NCBI RefSeq assembly: GCF_000005505.3
Contig: NC_016134.3
Span: forward strand, 25,619,584-25,683,583
Origin: Brachypodium distachyon
Taxonomy: Eukaryota > Streptophyta > Magnoliopsida > Poales > Poaceae
Direction of reading: 5' to 3'
Length of the DNA stretch: 64,000 nt
Numbering within the stretch: the first letter of the stretch is position 1; each line of letters begins with the position of its first letter. The notes beneath the pieces were generated by a model, which had not been told where the DNA came from, searched no databases, and was given only the letters and a program-made list of their open reading frames with translations. The translations under genes and the position numbers were made by a program. Positions 63,426 through 64,000 of this stretch are shown here, piece by piece.

Positions 63426-64000
63426 TTGTTGCTAGCGCTCGTGAGGATTGGCCTCAGGTATTTATTCAGATCTCCCAAAAATAGTTTATCTAATACAAAA
63501 ACTTTTCGTAGAGTGTCTTATTTTGGTTGGTTGCACGTCTTTATTGTTGGAGACTTTTAGTGGCTTGATACAACTAAGTTATAGTTGCATAATAGGAGAA
63601 AACCATGGTCTAATACAGAGACAATTGTATCCAGGCCCGGTACAGCCCATCTAGTGAAATCTGATACAATCTCCTGTTTCCAAGGATTAAAAAAAGGAAA
63701 AAAAGAAAGGAATCTGCCCATCAACTATTTCTCAGTTGCATGATCTATAGGCAGGCCCATACTCTATTGAGGTACCGATTAGATGAATCGTGATAATTTT
63801 ATCTAGAATTACCTATGACGCGCGAAATAATCCAACGAGAACCAGGGTGCAAGCATGAGCCTCTCAAAAAAAAAACAAGTCGCATGCATGAATGCGCAGA
63901 GTCTGTGTGCATCGGAGTATTTCATGAAAAGTCACTGGGCAACACAAGTATGTGCACTGAAATGTCCACAGATGAAAGGCATGCGTTGAAAGGTCTGCTG
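63426..64000. other. Non-genic end of window
   Basis: No gene. ACCGATTAGATGAATCGTG near 63775 resembles ACCGATTAGATGAAATCGTG near 60421, pointing to another dispersed repeat shared by both sides of the Pack-MULE region. Confidence 0.4.

Noticed and set aside
63640..63655. CCCATCTAGT as a third Helitron 3' end
   Set aside because: The preceding bases do not form a convincing hairpin and no 5' end was found.
1..64000. tRNA, rRNA or snoRNA genes
   Set aside because: No stretch with the expected conserved boxes or cloverleaf was recognised by reading; a covariance-model scan would be needed to exclude them.

Overview
The window is nuclear DNA of a grass, most likely of the wheat/barley/oat/ryegrass group (Pooideae). 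The signs are GT-AG introns, Stowaway MITEs with the CTCCCTCCG end, a copia LTR of the 'AAATATGCCCTAGA' type common in Triticeae, a Tat-lineage gypsy element, a CC-NBS-LRR gene and a non-RD receptor-like kinase gene. Nothing bacterial or organellar was seen. Species is not determined.

Only three loci look like intact host genes. A six-exon kinase gene on the minus strand (ATG 21859, stop 11935) has clean splice sites and an open 348-residue frame, although an 8.0 kb Mutator-like element sits in its second coding intron. A divergently placed small four-exon gene (24592-25379) encodes a 78-residue protein with two YFVGxP motifs and a CCPC tail. A single-exon CC-NBS-LRR gene (31359-34085) has all the usual motifs.

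1-11.6 kb is a graveyard: copia reverse-transcriptase scraps, a copia LTR split by a 1,304-bp Helitron, a TACCC-rich putative element, and a hAT element whose transposase carries one frameshift and one nonsense codon. 11.9-23.7 kb is the kinase gene with its resident MULE. The MULE encodes a FAR1/MURA transposase and, on the same strand, exons of a Ulp1-protease-like accessory gene. 24-35 kb holds the two other host genes, MITEs and minisatellites. 35.3-36.5 kb has two direct repeats exactly 1,000 bp apart.

37.2-44.8 kb is an apparent TIR element into which a copia retrotransposon (37395-44070, minus strand) inserted. 45151-59696 is a complete-length gypsy element of the Tat lineage, minus strand, with 806-bp LTRs and a perfect 5-bp target duplication (TTGAG). 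It carries an antisense, spliced extra gene with its own TATA box, a hairpin-forming 63-bp tandem repeat, and a nested solo LTR of the same family with its own target duplication (ACCCT). 60.0-62.1 kb has a short Helitron and a Pack-MULE that has captured part of a PPR gene between 210-220 bp TIRs. The window ends in a 150-bp tandem array.

The best leads are the Ulp1-bearing MULE inside a functional-looking immune-type kinase gene, the unrecognised small CCPC gene sharing a divergent promoter region with that kinase, the antisense gene of the gypsy element, and the PPR-capturing Pack-MULE. All calls were made by reading the sequence; no database search was run.
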